This document shows, piece by piece, positions 24,620 to 36,276 of a stretch of DNA of 64,000 nucleotides. The position numbers and the translations under genes are program-made. Under the pieces are notes generated by a model. It saw only the letters and a list, made by a program, of their open reading frames with translations. It was not told the DNA's origin and searched no databases. The DNA comes from Anthonomus grandis grandis (taxonomy: Eukaryota > Arthropoda > Insecta > Coleoptera > Curculionidae), in assembly GCF_022605725.1 (NCBI RefSeq), contig NC_065548.1, forward strand, positions 4,621,644 to 4,685,643, written 5' to 3'. Positions within the stretch are counted from its first letter, which is position 1. Each line of letters begins with the position of its first letter.

Positions 24620-25015
24620 AATGTACCTATAGAGCCACTAAACGTTATAAAATTAGACAACCAGACTGCCCAACCTTTTAAATTATTTTGTTGACCCCAT
24701 TATGAAACCAAGAGTTTGAAACGAAGGTTTAACAACTTCATCAATATGTTTGTTAAATGTCAGTTTGTTGCCAATTATGACCTCTAGATTTCTTATATAG
24801 TCGATCTTCTATATTGTACGAGAGATTGTCATACACTGTATGCTAAAGCGTCAATGTCTCTTTGCAGTAGAACACAATTCTCATTAGTCTCTATAATGCG
24901 AAATATTTTTTAGTCACTGCAAATAAGATACTTAGTCATAATAGTGCTAGTAATATCATTGATAAATATAGAATTAAGACAAAACGGCTTCCTTGAAAGG
25001 CACCACTCAGTGCTG
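24620..25015 (-). pseudogene. LINE reverse-transcriptase C-terminal remnant
   Basis: The minus-strand translation, in broken frames, shows SGAFQGS (the usual SGVPQGS box), then LLQRDIDALAY, then KLTFNKHIDE and TLGFI. This is the order found after the catalytic box of Jockey-type LINE reverse transcriptases. The catalytic FADD itself is lost to frameshifts. The element is old and inactive. Confidence 0.65.
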
Positions 25016-25489
25016 GATAACAATTCGACATAAAGCCATTGCATTTAACAAACTTCGATCTTTTAGATTAAAGACAAGGATGTCAGATAAAAAAAGTGAC
25101 AAATGGACTTCATCATGAATCCTTAATACATTGTCTTATGTGTACATACAGCTTAATGTGACTGGACTCCATATTAAATTACAATTTATACATAATTATT
25201 GTTGAACTGGTTAAAATGGAAAAGGGTCGACAGTATCTCTTTTGCTATTGGCTAATTTGGAAACTATAACTCAGTACTCCGATGAAAAACTGGTGAACAT
25301 AATTAGAAAGAGACATCTAAACTAATTGACAATTCATTAGATCGCACTGAATGAACTGACCCACAACCATCAAAGCAGAAAATCAGAACTGTATTTCCTT
25401 TGATCTATTTTCAGAACTGTTTGGGATTACTGTTTACAGATGACTCAGTTTTTTTTAATATAGGCATTATCAATTTCACACACTTTAAT

Positions 25490-26545
25490 TAAAATTAGGC
25501 CTCAAGTGCCTGGAATAATTAATTCATTAATTAATTTAAAATTTAGGATATGGTTAAAATGAATTTTCAATTCCAGGCAATTGAACTGTAGTTTTTTTTT
25601 TAATTTTACACACTTTAATTAAAATTATGCCTCAACTGCTTGGAATAATTCATTAATTAGGTTAGGAGTCAGGTTAAAGTTAAATTTAATTCGCAATTCC
25701 AGGCAATTGAGCTGTAGATTTTTTTAATTTCACACAATTTAATTAAAATTATGCCTCAACTGCCTGGAATAATTAATTCATTAATTATTATGGTTAAGAT
25801 GAATTTTCAATTCCAGGCAATTGAGTGAAGATTTTTTAAATTTCACACGTTTTAATCAAAATTATGCCTCAATTGCCTGGAATAATTAATTCATTAATTA
25901 ATTTAAAATTCAGGATATGGTTAAAATGATCTTTCAATTCCAGGCAATTGAGCTGTAGATTTTTTTTTAATTCACACACTTTAATTAAAATTATGCCGCA
26001 ACTGCCTGGAATAATTCATTAATTAATTTAAAATTCAGGATATGGTTAAATTAATTTTTAATTCCAGGCATTTGAGTTGTAATTTTTTTAAAATTTTACA
26101 CACTTTCATTAAAATTATGCCTCAATTGCCTGGAATCATTAAGTCATTAATTAATTTAAAATTCAGGATATGGTTAAATGAATTTTTAATTCCAGGCAAT
26201 TGAGATGTAGATTTTTTTAATTTCACATACTTTAATTAAAATTATGCCTCGACTGTCTGAAAGAATTAATTCATTAATTAATTTAAAATTCAGGATATGG
26301 TTAAAATGAATTTTCAATTCCAGGCAATTGAGCTGTAGATTTTTTAAAATTTGACAAGCTTTAATTAAAATTATGCCTCAATTGCCTGGAATAATTAATT
26401 CATTAATTAATTTAAAATTCAGGATATGGTTAAAATGATCTTTCAATTCCAGGCAATTGAACTGTAGATTTTTTTTTTAATTTCACACGCTTTAATTAAA
26501 ATTATGCCTCAACTGCCTGGAATAATTCATTAATTAGTTTAAAAT
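25490..26545. repeat. Satellite B: ~125-bp monomers with CAATTGCCTGGAAT / ATTCCAGGCAATTG dyads
   Basis: There are nine tandem monomers, judged by the position of the CTCAAYTGCCTGGAATAATT block near 25501, 25631, 25755, 25868, 25999, 26122, 26247, 26371 and 26509. Each has the inverse block ATTCCAGGCAATTGAG about 60-75 bp later, so each monomer can fold into a hairpin. The remaining monomer sequence (TTCAGGATATGGTTAAAATG) does not match satellite A, although the dyad core is nearly the same. Confidence 0.9.
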
Positions 26546-26574
26546 TCTCAATTCCATTAGAATAATTCATTAAT

Positions 26575-26840
26575 CAAGATTTAACCCAAAATATACGCGA
26601 CCCACAATAAAATATGGTGATATCATGGTTTGGGGTTGTTTTGGTATGAATCCATTGGTCAAAATCGACGGTAATCTGGGGTAAAAGCCCAGATTTAAAC
26701 CCAATTTTAACCCCCAGAAATTTATCAGATGAAATCGAGAATCCATCAAAAAAATCTCTCATCTATATATGGAAATCAATTATTCCTAAAGAGGATATTG
26801 AAAAACTTTAAAAATCAATGAACATGTAAAGCAGTGTAGG
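26575..26840 (+). pseudogene. Tc1-like transposase remnant
   Basis: The plus strand reads RPTIKYGDIMVWGCFG, then VKIDG, then in another frame SPDLNPI, then IPKEDIEKL. These are the GGG-MVWGCF block, the third catalytic block and the C-terminal helix of Tc1 transposases. The segment holding the second catalytic aspartate is deleted, and frames differ between blocks. Confidence 0.7.
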
Positions 26841-27189
26841 TTATATTGTTCTCGTGAGCGAGGTTTGAGAAGCATAGTGTCATCTGCATATAAGGAGTTA
26901 ACACTCTTCATTTGCACCTTTCTGAACTACTACAAATGTGTTTTTAAGTACTTTCTGAATAATCAAATTTTAAATTTAGTCAAAGCAGTTGAAAGTCCTA
27001 AAAAATTAATGTCATACTTAAATCGCTTGTGGCTCAGTAGCTTTCACTTAAGACTTTCTGAGCCTTTAGGATAAGTTTCAGATATTTTCTAGGCGTACAG
27101 TTTGAGGTTTGTTGCGACTTTTATCATGAGAAGATTCTGAGTAATTTGATTAGTAATTTAAACGCATTGTAGCTCTTTTATATTTAGGC

Positions 27190-30100
27190 GAAAAATATAG
27201 ACTCTTTTTCACCTCAAACTCAAAAACGAAGAAAGTTGAAAATTTGTACAAAAATTCCTCAATTAAAATGATTAGACACCTATTTCAGCGTTTTTTAAAA
27301 AACGTACAAGAAGATGAAAAAGAATTTTTTTTGAGAAAATTTAATTTTTTTCCCAAAAAATTCTAGCATCATGCTTATAACTTAAAAACGAAGACAGTTA
27401 GAAAGTTGAAAATTTGTACAAAAATTCCTCAATTAAAATGATTAGACACCTATTTCAGCGTTTTTTTAAAAATGTACAAGGAGATAAAAAAGAATTTTTT
27501 TTTGAGAAAATTTAATTTTTTTCTTAAAAAATTCTACCAACATGCTTATAACTCAAAAACGAAGAGAGTTAGAGAGTTGAAAATATGTACAAAAATTCCT
27601 CGAATAAAATGATTAGACTCCTATTTCAGCGTTTTTTAAAAAATGGACAAGAAGATAAAAAATAATTTTTTTTTGAGAAAATTTAATTTTTTTCCCATAA
27701 AATTCTACCAACATGTCTATAACTCAAAAACGAAGAGAGTTAGAAAGTTGAAAATTTGTACAAAAATTCCTCAATTAAAATGATTAGACACCTATTTCAG
27801 CGTTTTTTAAAAAATGTACAAGAAGATGAAAAAAAATTTTTTTTTGAGAAAATTTAATTTTTTTCTTAAAAAATTCTACAAACATGCTTATAACTAAAAA
27901 CGAAGAGAGTTAGAGAATTGAAAATTTGTACAAAAATTCCTCGATTAAAATGATTAGACACCTATTTTAGCGTTTTTTTTTTAAATGTACAAGGAGATAA
28001 AAAAGAATTTTTTTTTGAGAAAATTTAATTTTTTTCCCAAAAAATTCTACCAACATGCTTATAACTCAAAAACGAAGAGACTTAGAGAGTTGAAAATTTG
28101 TAGAAAAATTCCTCAATTAAAATGATTAGACACCTATTTCAGCGTTTTTTTAAAAATGTACAAGGAGGTAAAAAATAATTTTTTTTTGAGAAAATTTAAT
28201 TTTTTTCTTAAAAAATTCTACCAACATGCTTATAATTTAAAAACAAAGAGAGTTAGAGAGTTGAAAATTTGTACAAAAATTCCTAAATTAAAATGATTAG
28301 ACACCTATTTTAGCGTTTTTTAAAAAACGTACAAGGAGATGAAAAAGAATTTTTTTTTGAGAAAATTTAATTTTTTTCTTAAAAAATTCTACCAACATGC
28401 TTATAACTTAAAAACGAAGAGAGTTAGAGAGTTGAAAATTTGTAGAAAAATTCCTCAATTAAAATGATTAGACACCTATTTCAGCGTTTTTTAAAAAATG
28501 TACAAGATGAAAAAAAATTTTTTTTTGAGAAAATTAAATTTTTTTCTTAAAAAATTCTACCAACATGCTTATAACTCAAAAACGAAGAGACTTAGAGAGT
28601 TGAAAATTTGTAGAAAAATTCCTCAATTAAAATGATTAGACACCTATTTCAGCGTTTTTTAAAAAATGTACAAGAAGATGAAAAAGAATTTTTTTTTGAG
28701 AAAATTAAATTTTTTTCCCAAAAAATTCTAGCATCATGCTTATAACTTAAAAACGAAGACAGTTAGAAAGTTGAAAATTTGTACAGAAATTCCTCAATTA
28801 AAATGATTAGACACCTATTTCAGCGTTTTTTAAAAAATGTACATGAAGATGAAAAAGAATTTTTTTTTGAGAAAATTTAATTTTTTTCTTAAAAAATTCT
28901 ACCAACATGCTTATAACTCAAAAACGAAGAGAGTTAGAGAGTTGAAAATATGTACAAAAATTCCTCGAATAAAATGATTAGACTCCTATTTCAGCGTTTT
29001 TTAAAAAATGGACAAGAAGATAAAAAAGAATTTTTTTTTGAGAAAATTTAATTTTTTTCTTAAAAAATTCTACCAACATGCTTATAACTTAAAAACGAAG
29101 AGAGTTAGAAAGTTGAAAATGTGTACAACAATTCCTCAATTAAAATGATTAGACACCTATTTCAGCGTTTTTTAAAAAATGTACAAGAAGATGAAAAAGA
29201 ATTTTTTTTGAGAAAATTTAATTTTTTTCCCATAAAATTCTACCAACATGTCTATAACTCAAAAACGAAGAGAGTTAGAAAGTTGAAAATTTGTACAAAA
29301 ATTCCTCAATTAAAATGATTAGACACCTATTTCAGCGTTTTTTAAAAAATGTACAAGAAGATGAAAAAAAATTTTTTTTTGAGAAAATTAAATTTTTTTC
29401 TTAAAAAATTCTACCAACATGCTTATAACTCAAAAACGAAGAGAGTTAGAGAGTTGAAAATTTGTACAAAAATTTCTCAATTAAAATGATTAGACACCTA
29501 TTTCAGCGTTTTTTAAAAAATGTACAAGAAGATGAAAAAGAATTTTTTTTTGAGAAAATTAAATTTTTTTCCCAAAAAATTCTAGCATCATGCTTATAAC
29601 TTAAAAACGAAGACAGTTAGAAAGTTGAAAATTTGTACAGAAATTCCTCAATTAAAATGATTAGACACCTATTTCAGCGTTTTTTAAAAAATGTACATGA
29701 AGATGAAAAAGAATTTTTTTTTGAGAAAATTTAATTTTTTTCTTAAAAAATTCTACCAACATGCTTATAACTCAAAAACGAAGAGAGTTAGAGAGTTGAA
29801 AATATGTACAATTCCTCAATTAAAATGATTAGACTGCTATTTTAGCGTTTTTTAAAAAATGGACAAGAAGATAAAAAAAAATTTTTTTTTGAGAAAATTT
29901 AATTTTTTTCTTAAAAAATTCTACCAACATGCTTATAACTTAAAAACGAAGAGAGTTAGAAAGTTGAAAATGTGTACAACAATTCCTCAATTAAAATGAT
30001 TAGACACCTATTTCAGCGTTTTTTAAAAAATGTACAAGAAGATGAAAAAGAATTTTTTTTGAGAAAATTTAATTTTTTTCCCATAAAATTCTACCAACAT

Positions 30101-31130
30101 GTCTATAACTCAAAAACGAAGAGAGTTAGAAAGTTGAAAATTTGTACAAAAATTCCTCAATTAAAATGATTAGACACCTATTTCAGCGTTTTTTAAAAAA
30201 TGTACAAGGAGATAAAAAAGAATTTTTTTTTGAGAAAATTTAATTTTTTTCCTGAAAAATTCTAGCATCATGCTTATAACTCAAAAACGAAGACAGTTAG
30301 AAAGTTGAAAATTTGTAAAAAATTCCTCAATTAAAATGATTAGACACCAATTTTAGCGTTTTTTAAAAAACGTACAAGGAGATGAAAAAGAATTTTTTTT
30401 TGAGAAAATTTAATTTTTTTCTTAAAAAATTCTACCAACATGCTTATAACTTAAAAACGAAGAGAGTTAGAGAGTTGAAAATTTGTACAAAAATTCCTCA
30501 ATTAAAATGATTAGACACCTATTTCAGCGTTTTTTAAAAAACGTACAAGGAGATGAAAAAGAATTTTTTTTTGAGAAAATTTAATTTTTTTCTTAAAAAA
30601 TTCTACAAACATGCTTATAACTAAAAACGAAGAGAGTTAGAGAATTGAAAATTTGTACAAAAATTCCTCGATTAAAATGATTAGACACCTATTTCAGCGT
30701 TTTTTTTTTAAATGTACAAGAAGATGAAAAAGAATTTTTTTTTGAGAAAATTAAATTTTTTTCCCAAAAAATTCTACCAACATGCTTATAACTCAAAAAC
30801 GAAGAAAGTTAGAGAGTTGAAAATTTGTACAAAAATTCCTCAATTTAAATGATTAGACACCTATTTCAGCGTTTTTTTAAAAATGTACAAGGAGATAAAA
30901 AAGAATTTTTTTTTGAGAAAATTTAATTTTTTTCTTAAAAAATTCTACCAACATGCTTATAACTCAAAAACGAAGAAAGTTAGAGAGTTGAAAATTTGTA
31001 CAACAATTCCTCAATTAAAATGATTAGACACCTATTTCAGCGTTTTTTAAAAAACGTATAAGATGAATTTTTTTTTTTAATTGCGATTTTTTTAAAACAT
31101 GCCCATAACTCAAAAATATAGAAAGTTAGA
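27190..31130. repeat. Satellite C1: ~170-bp monomers, ~23 copies, ~851-bp higher-order repeat
   Basis: Each monomer contains CATGCTTATAACTCAAAAACG, GAAAATTTGTACAAAAATTC, AATGATTAGACACCTATTTC and a TTTTTTTTGAGAAAATTTAA block. The AAAAACGAAG block occurs at 27222, 27384, 27555, 27726, 27896 and so on, a step of about 170 bp. A five-monomer segment around 28500-29340 is nearly identical to 29350-30190, with a 230-bp stretch identical at an offset of 851. Short open frames seen in some monomers are by-products of the repeat. The right edge (31030-31130) is more diverged. Confidence 0.95.
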
Positions 31131-31199
31131 GAGCTGCATTTTTCCAGAATAATTTATTGATAAATAACAAAAACTTTTCTAAAATTAAAATAAATAACA

Positions 31200-31445
31200 A
31201 GTGACTTTTTTCAGCTATTCTTTCCCAACAAATCCAATGGTGAAATTAATTTTTTGATACTATCAACAGTTTTCTTAAAATTACATAATTTCCTTAAAAA
31301 TTAAAATAAACCCATTGACATGGTACTCTTCTTCAGCTAGTTTTTCCTAACAAATCCAATAGTGAAATTCATTTTTTAATACCGTAAACAGTTTTCCTAA
31401 AATCACAAACAATTATTTTTCAATTAAAATAAACCCATCGACATG
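31200..31445. repeat. Two ~124-bp tandem repeats next to satellite C1
   Basis: TTTCCCAACAAATCCAATGG at 31220 and TTTCCTAACAAATCCAATAG at 31344, each preceded by GACATGG-type or CTTTTTTCAGCT sequence, define two copies. A third partial copy ends at 31445. They match 19640-19860. Confidence 0.6.
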
Positions 31446-33848
31446 GAACTGTTTTTAGCCCACATAACCTGACTTAGTAAAACTAACAACTTTAAAACCT
31501 AACTCATCCTTTGGGATTACTCTAAGCAAAACAGTATCATCATCATATAAAATGACCACATTCTATGAACCTTATTATTAAAGCCCAAATACACTCCTGT
31601 AAGTAATACATACAGAAACCCAAATAAACATTTATTTCAAATACGAAAAAAATTGTGTTTGTTCTGAAGCATTTCTTATCAAGAAAACACTCATATATCC
31701 TTGTTATTATGAAACTATATAGATTACACATACCGTCTTGAGATGGACATTCTGGTATCGCTTGGTAACAACACTATGTGCAACAACAGATCACAAGTAT
31801 ATGGAAAACATTGCAAAACGCTTAAGTTACCCTTTTTTCTTTTCGAGTGCAAAGAGCATCCTTATTACGACTGACGACTGCGTGTAAACAAACCAACCCG
31901 ATATCCTTTATCAAGTGTTTTTCTATTTACATAATTATCCGAGTCATAAGATCGGGTTTTTAAACTGTTAGTACGGGGGTCAAGACCTTCGTTATTCGGT
32001 TTTTGTTATCATAATATAGTCGAGCCTCTTTTGAGAGGATTTTGCAACACCGGCTCACCGTCTATCGAGACAAAGTCAAATAAAAGGATCAGAATTTGTT
32101 ATCGTGTATTTATCAGGCTCGTGGCTATGTTTTTCAGTTTTATCGTAGATAAAAATGCGTGATATTTAATAGGGGTGTTTCAATAAAATTTCATAGGACC
32201 TACCTGGAGTCTGCTTAGCACTAACAATTGAATATACACAACTGGTGAATGCGACATGAATGTCCTACTATATATTGTTCTCGAATAGGATATTAAATAT
32301 ACCACGAAACAGCATATAATAAATGCCCATTGTTAAAACCACCTACAGTGCAACAATTACTAATCTGAGGGCTAGTTATCGATAGCATTAAAAATCGTAG
32401 TTTTGGATTATTTCATTAATAAACAGACACAACGTTGCCAAGTATCGGATATTCAACTGAGCCTTGTTGTCTAAATAGAAAAGAATTTAGACCTGATGGA
32501 ATTATGCTTAACCCTCAATGAATAAACTCACCTTGGTCCTCAATACCGATCAATTCTACTAGAAAATTCGTATGTTAACAATAGCCCTCGAATCTAAGTA
32601 AATTAAAAAGAAATTAAAAGTCGTTAAAAGGCTCGTGATCACTTAATGATTTTTGAACGATTGTATTAGCCAAAATAAACATTAAAGTTTTTAGATAATA
32701 ATCGTTAGGTTTATTTGTTGAGTGTCTCGAACGGTTTGGGATTACTTGTTTAGTTACTTCACGTGAGGACATTAATTATTTTTTATTAGATGTGGTAAAT
32801 TCGTAATATTCCGCTTTAAGTATTTTGTTGCATCCACCCACTTCATTAACCAAGGATTTCGAGAACTGCTCGTAAATGATGCAATTTTATGATTATGTGA
32901 ATACCCACTTCTATATCAATAAAAAACATTACTTGGAATTGTACACTTGTAAATAAACTACAACCAAGTTTTTCTATAGACACTGTCAAAGACTTTACAA
33001 GTGGCTAAATCAAATCATATTCAGTGTCAAAGGCCTATCGAGACTCCGAAAATACCGTAACAAAATACACTGTCTATATCCGCATGAATAAGGTTATCAC
33101 CATCCAAAAACTCGATGTAAATAAGTCACTTGATTGGGATGATATATTGACTCATTGTCTGCTTTTAATATATTAAATATTTCTCTTACAGATAAACTAA
33201 TTAAAAAAAGATCCACATTTAAAATGGACCAGCAATATTGCGCATGTAATTAATAATTTAAGATCGTTTATTGGCAACTTTAATGAATTAAAAATTTTTT
33301 TCGATTTTTCATATTTAAGATCATTGGACATATACAGGCACGCCTAATATGTGCGATTTTAGTATGGGATGATGCTTTAGGGACTTATTTAAAACCATTG
33401 GAAACAGTTCAGAAGTGGGATAATTTCTAATAAAAATAGGTCCAGAAAATTTATAAAAGACCTAATTTATTTGAAAAGTAACTAAATTCATTGCAAGTTC
33501 ATAAATTTCATCACACTTAGTCAGAATTGGATCAATTAGTAGATAGTATGGATTTATTTTCTAATTCTATATTTTTAACTGATGTTCAGTAGGTTCCTTT
33601 TTTAAGAAGTTTTTAACGTTTTTTATATATAATTTTAAGTTTAGCCTTGAAAAACCTATTTGGCTTTATTTATCTATTGTATTTATTAGTATAGGTTTTA
33701 GCTGTTAGTAGGCAGTAGCCTAGTTCGAATAAATTGTAAAATGTTAGAGTTGTAATTTGAACTTTAACCATGAATTTTTGAATTTTAACCACTGACTAGA
33801 TTCTTACTTTTTCTGACTTCTTTGTCTATTCCATGTATATACAATAAA
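31446..33848. other. Unassigned region with one duplicated segment; no gene recognised
   Basis: No coding frame with a recognisable motif was found. 33000-33120 is a copy of a sequence also present at 40150-40275, listed separately. A GGGGTGTTTCAA terminus-like sequence lies at 32172. AT content is typical of intergenic or intronic insect DNA. Confidence 0.4.
33000..33122 (+). repeat. Direct repeat copy 1 (partner 40150-40272)
   Basis: GGCCTATCGAGACTCCGAAA, ATACCGTAACAAAATACACT and CTATATCCGCATGAATAAGG match the second copy with about one difference per ten bases. The two copies are in the same orientation on either side of the mariner complex. Confidence 0.7.
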
Positions 33849-33860
33849 TACGAGGGCGGG

Positions 33861-34403
33861 TCAATAAGTCCGTAACTTTTTGGATAAAAGACAGGTTTTT
33901 ATATAAAAAGTTATTTTATTTTTATAGTCTCGTTTGGGTTCTATACACTTAGTCCAACGTTTCTCCAATTTTTTTATCCCTTCGGAAAAATATGATTTGT
34001 CGAGGTCATCAAAATAGGCATTTGTTTGAGAGATGATTTCGTCGTTGGAGTCAAATCTCTTTCCGCCGAGCCATTTCTTAAAGTTTGGGAATACAAAATA
34101 GTCACTGGGGGCTAAATCTGGAGAATAGGGCGGATAAGGAAGTAATTCGTAACCTAATTCATGGATTTTTGCCATGGAAACTGCACATGTGTGGACCCTT
34201 GCATTGTCTTGGTGGAAAAAAACTTTTTTTTGGCCAAATGTGGTCTTTTTTCTTTCAGTTCCTCATTGAATCTATCCAATAAGTTGGTATAATATTCTCC
34301 ATTGATTGTTTTCCCCTTTTGAAGATAGTCAATATGAATTATACCGCGTGCATCCCAAAAAACGGTCGCCATGACTTTATTGGCTGACAAACCCACGTTT
34401 GCC
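33861..34403 (-). pseudogene. mariner transposase, C-terminal part (second and third catalytic D)
   Basis: It resumes at VGLSANKVMATVFWDARGII and continues to HQDNARVHT, where a one-base frameshift in an A/T run near 34220 interrupts the frame. It then reads ELLPYPPYSPDLAPSDYFVF with the third aspartate, and a C-terminal KKLEKRWTKCIE segment. The spacing corresponds to the DD34D signature of mariner. Removing the inserted element together with one TT copy rejoins this half in frame with the N-terminal half. Confidence 0.85.
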
Positions 34404-34711
34404 TTCACTGAAAAAAATATCTGGATTCTGGCAAAGTAATGGGTTTCTTGGCTTTTTTTTTCTTATACCAAAACCGCCGAGTTTAAACTAATAGTATTTT
34501 TCTTTCCTCAAGAGATTCAAAGTTTTTCAATCAAATCCCCAATTCATTTGCTATATTATTATTTATTGACAAAGCCGGTATTCTTGCCGCTAGCATGGGA
34601 CTTTTAACAAGATCTTATGATTTTAAAATAAAATATCGATTTTTGTCATACGCGAATATGATTATCTTGTTCCTTTGTATTATTGTATTCCATCGTTTCG
34701 AGTTTCGGGGT

Positions 34712-34727
34712 TCAGTCAGTGTTCAGT
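34712..34727 (+). promoter_or_regulatory. Cluster of arthropod initiator-like TCAGT sequences
   Basis: Three TCAGT pentamers (34712, 34716, 34723) lie about 110-120 bp upstream of the start codon of the SAM-like gene. This is a plausible transcription start for a TATA-less insect promoter. No TATA box is evident. Confidence 0.3.
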
Positions 34728-34834
34728 TGGGGTTCGATGTGCGACATCACACAAAGTACCGTGTATAGTGCATATAGTGCGAGTAATCTACTAATTTAGT
34801 AATTTACTTTCTTTTGTGATATTAACTTTCAAAA

Positions 34835-34913
34835 ATGGGTGACATTGACGGAAATAATTTTAAGCTGCTACTAGAAAAGTGGAACTTGGGCCACTTGTTG
34901 CAAAAATTTGCAG
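34835..34913 (+). CDS. SAM-domain-like protein, exon 1
   Basis: The exon starts at ATG 34835 and runs to a strong GTAAGT donor at 34914. It encodes MGDIDGNNFKLLLEKWNLGH followed by LLQKFA, ending with one base of the next codon. The tryptophan-leucine pattern followed by LL-KF is the first helix of a sterile alpha motif (SAM) fold. Its presence inside a CACTG-ended transposon suggests an accessory transposon protein or a captured host gene. Confidence is good for the exon structure and moderate for the domain. Confidence 0.65.
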
Positions 34914-35329
34914 GTAAGTTTGTAATCTTAAATATTTTCCCTCCACATTGTTATCCATATGCGCTATGCGCGCCGGCATCATCAGAAACTCTTTTTTTCC
35001 AGTCCTTTAGCTTATAATAAGTTAGTTTAAGTTACGGGTAAAATTATTAGAAAATTAATGCTACATGTAATGCTAGCTCATGTAGCCTCCATTTTGCTGA
35101 CGCCGTTTATGTAAAACAGTGAATATTTGTTGTCAAAAGTTATTGAGTTTACTCTTTGTTTAAAGTAACAAAATACTTTTATAAGAGTATATGTTTTTTT
35201 CGAAGAGAAAGATCTTTTGTGATAAAATTATATGCCTTTGACATTTTTATTTTACAATTGGATTCTACAGTGTTTTTCTTATAAAAGTGTAAATTTTCTT
35301 AAAACAGAAAAACTAATTTTACATTCCTA

Positions 35330-35530
35330 TCTTTACTTTTTAATAGATACCTATCTTTTAAGGTACATGTCAAATATATACAACTCCATATAGAGCCTTC
35401 TAACATTATGAATAGGGCACTTTTCCACACCCTGTATCTTAAAAGCTATAGCTAACAAAAAGTATGGCATGCGATACATCAAAGTTCTTGGAATTTTGTA
35501 AAGAATTCAAATTTTATTTTTTTAAATTAA
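35330..35530. mobile_element. Truncated copy of the foldback element in intron 1
   Basis: CCTGTATCTTAAAAGC, AGTATGGCATGCGATACATC and TTCTTGGAATTTTG match 37925-38000 of the complete foldback. The first part matches the loop-proximal region. Only one arm is present. Confidence 0.55.
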
Positions 35531-35683
35531 AAATGAAAACAGATATAGAGGCAAATGATATTGCTGAGACCCGCAAGGTGATGGCCAGAAACTTCATCGA
35601 TCGATTGTATGCAGAATACCATTAACAGCGAAAATTTTAAAAACTTGGCAAAGTTGTAAAGTTATTGGGGAACCTTTAACTTA

Positions 35684-35712
35684 AAAAGTAGTAGTAGTAG
35701 TAGTAGTAGTTA
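35684..35712. repeat. (AGT)n microsatellite
   Basis: About eight uninterrupted AGT triplets, followed by imperfect TAGT repeats, lie in intron 1 of the SAM-like gene. Confidence 0.85.
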
Positions 35713-35774
35713 GTACTTAGTAGTTTGGGATTTTGTTGGTAATACAGAATTATTTATTCACAGTTTAATTTTAG

Positions 35775-35920
35775 ATGAAAGTGTTGACATTGAGCTTATT
35801 AAGTATTTGTCAGTGGATCAAATAAATGTTTTTGCTGCAAATATTGGAGATCGCATAAGGCTGACAAGATTAGTGCAATCATTGCAGAATGAAAAGGGGG
35901 AAGAGGATGTTGTTTGCAAT
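35775..35920 (+). CDS. SAM-domain-like protein, exon 2
   Basis: The exon lies between an acceptor (TTTAATTTTAG, ending 35774) and a GTGAGT donor (35921). Its first two bases complete the codon from exon 1. It encodes DESVDIELIKYLSVDQINVF, then ANIGDRIRLTRLVQSLQNEK and an acidic end. The leucine/isoleucine spacing and the IGDR-RL segment match the remaining helices of a SAM domain, which mediates homo- or hetero-oligomerisation. Frame and phase are clean across both introns. Intron 1 (861 bp) contains a truncated copy of the foldback element (about 35330-35530) and an (AGT)n run. Confidence 0.65.
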
Positions 35921-36228
35921 GTGAGTATGAATATTTAGCATATATACAATACATACATTTTCTAATGTTTATTTAACTTTTGGGTGTTACAACTTCATTT
36001 TATAATAAACAAAAATGCGCAACTTTGTCACAATTAAAACTTTTTTGTATCTCTTTGTATATACTTAGTTTACGAGACCCCAAAAGTGAACTAGCAATTT
36101 GCAAAACACCTTGCATACCTACTAAATATAATAAATAAGTCATATTTTTAAAATGGCCTTTGAAAAAATATCTATGATTTAAAATTCCCAAAAAAAACTA
36201 ATCAACAAAAATTATTTTTTATTTTTAG

Positions 36229-36276
36229 ACCATTCCTTTTAACAAAAACAAAAAATTACTAGTGATGTGGCACTGA
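36229..36276 (+). CDS. SAM-domain-like protein, probable exon 3 (apparently frameshifted)
   Basis: This exon follows an acceptor (TTATTTTTAG, ending 36228). The phase-consistent frame gives TIPFNKNKKLLVMWH and a stop. A one-base shift in the A-run near 36250 would instead open a frame through EDEYMPNLSPPPIEEE to a stop at 36351-36353, with acidic and proline-rich content that looks more protein-like. Either this copy has a 1-nt indel or the gene has an alternative acceptor. Downstream domains of the family, if any, are absent from the window. Confidence 0.4.
   Translation, partial: TIPFNKNKKLLVMWH

Noticed and set aside
29121..30169. Two identical 65-codon frames (29121-29318 and 29972-30169)
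   Set aside because: They lie wholly in the 170-bp satellite and are identical because of the 851-bp block duplication. There is no protein-like feature beyond the repeat.
32040..32180. Possible LTR or element end at GGGGTGTTTCAA
   Set aside because: No matching opposite terminus or target duplication was found nearby.
33861..34408. Host SETMAR-type gene
   Set aside because: The transposase sequence is bounded by mariner TIRs and TA duplications, has frameshifts and is split, so it is a transposon copy and not a domesticated gene.
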